Assembly: GCA_029881775.1 (NCBI GenBank)
Contig: JAOULY010000048.1
Location: 1 to 9,449, forward strand
Source of the DNA: Gammaproteobacteria bacterium
GTDB lineage: Bacteria; Pseudomonadota; Gammaproteobacteria; UBA9214
Length of the DNA: 9,449 nucleotides
Reading direction: 5' to 3'
Part shown: one piece after another, positions 9,083 through 9,449 of the stretch
Layout: each line of letters starts with the position of its first letter
How positions within the stretch are numbered: position 1 is the first letter of the stretch
Program-made: the position numbers and the translations under genes
The notes under the pieces: generated by a model
Told to the model about the DNA's origin: nothing
Seen by the model: only the letters and a program-made list of their open reading frames with translations
The model's database searches: none

Positions 9083-9449
9083 ATGAAGATACATTACCTC
9101 AAGAAGCTGCGCGCAGTTTCGATCGTGCTTGTTATTTGCGTCGCAGCACCGGTCAGCGCTGCCGGGGAGACCCTGCGCTTCGGGGTAGTACCACAGTTCG
9201 ATGCACGGAAGACGCGCATGGTCTGGCAACCGATCCTGCAATCGCTCGAAGAACAAACCGGCATCAAATTTGAACTGGTCGGCTCACCAGGCATCCCGGA
9301 ATTCGAGAAACAGCTCATGGCGGGCGATTTCGACCTCGCCTATATGAACCCCTACCACTTGTTGAAAGCGAACGAGGCGCAGGGCTACATCCCGCTGGTC
9401 CGTGATATCGGCAGAACGCTGTTCGGCATTATCGTGACACGCAAGGACA
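9083..9449 (+). CDS. PhnD-like periplasmic substrate-binding protein (partial, runs off the window)
   Basis: The first 122 residues are present. They start with a signal peptide: a basic n-region MKIHYLKKLR, a hydrophobic core VSIVLVICVAAP, and likely cleavage after VSA near residue 26. The mature part begins ETLRFGVVPQFDARKT, then has WQPILQSLEEQTG and the stretch LMAGDFDLAYMNPYHLLKANEAQGYIPLVRD. These are typical of the phosphate/phosphite/phosphonate (PhnD/SsuA-like) binding-protein family. GTGGAG (9068-9073), 9 nt before the ATG, supports the start. In this family some members feed ABC importers and others serve as periplasmic sensors beside kinases or cyclases. The receiver and Hpt genes just upstream favour a sensory role here, but the ligand cannot be read from sequence, and the downstream genes that would decide are not visible. 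Confidence 0.9.
   Translation, partial: MKIHYLKKLRAVSIVLVICVAAPVSAAGETLRFGVVPQFDARKTRMVWQPILQSLEEQTGIKFELVGSPGIPEFEKQLMAGDFDLAYMNPYHLLKANEAQGYIPLVRDIGRTLFGIIVTRKD

Overview
The window looks like chromosomal DNA of a gammaproteobacterium. It is moderately GC-rich and all genes lie on the + strand. It carries gltB-gltD-hemE, an order I know from Pseudomonas and related gammaproteobacteria. No taxon below class can be named from the sequence alone.

Layout. Positions 1-78 hold the last 25 codons of an unidentified upstream gene. A 223-bp intergenic region follows, with a good sigma-70-type promoter (129-157) and a small leader hairpin (187-204). Next come gltB (302-4942) and gltD (4945-6396), the large and small subunits of NADPH-dependent glutamate synthase (GOGAT), separated by only 2 bp. 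Between gltD and hemE (6665-7729, uroporphyrinogen decarboxylase) sits a 253-bp nested inverted repeat (6398-6650). It fills almost the whole gap and looks like a dispersed, MITE-like or foldback intergenic repeat. It starts 1 nt after the gltD stop and ends inside the hemE ribosome-binding region.

After hemE, a 282-bp non-coding stretch leads into a signalling module. It consists of a single-domain CheY-like response regulator (8012-8401), an Hpt phosphotransfer protein (8483-8908) and the 5' part of a secreted PhnD-like periplasmic binding protein (9083 to the window end). Directly after the Hpt domain, in a different frame, lies what looks like a decayed receiver domain (8863-9039), so the Hpt protein may be the remnant of a longer Hpt-receiver protein.

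How the genes work together. GltB and GltD form one enzyme that makes two glutamates from glutamine and 2-oxoglutarate, the ammonia-assimilation route that works with glutamine synthetase. HemE acts in heme synthesis, which in these bacteria starts from glutamate via glutamyl-tRNA, so its position is metabolically sensible. The receiver, Hpt and PhnD-like genes are probably parts of a multistep phosphorelay with a periplasmic ligand-binding input. The kinase is not in the window and would be expected downstream. The least ordinary parts of this otherwise conserved region are the palindromic repeat and the frame-disrupted Hpt-receiver gene.
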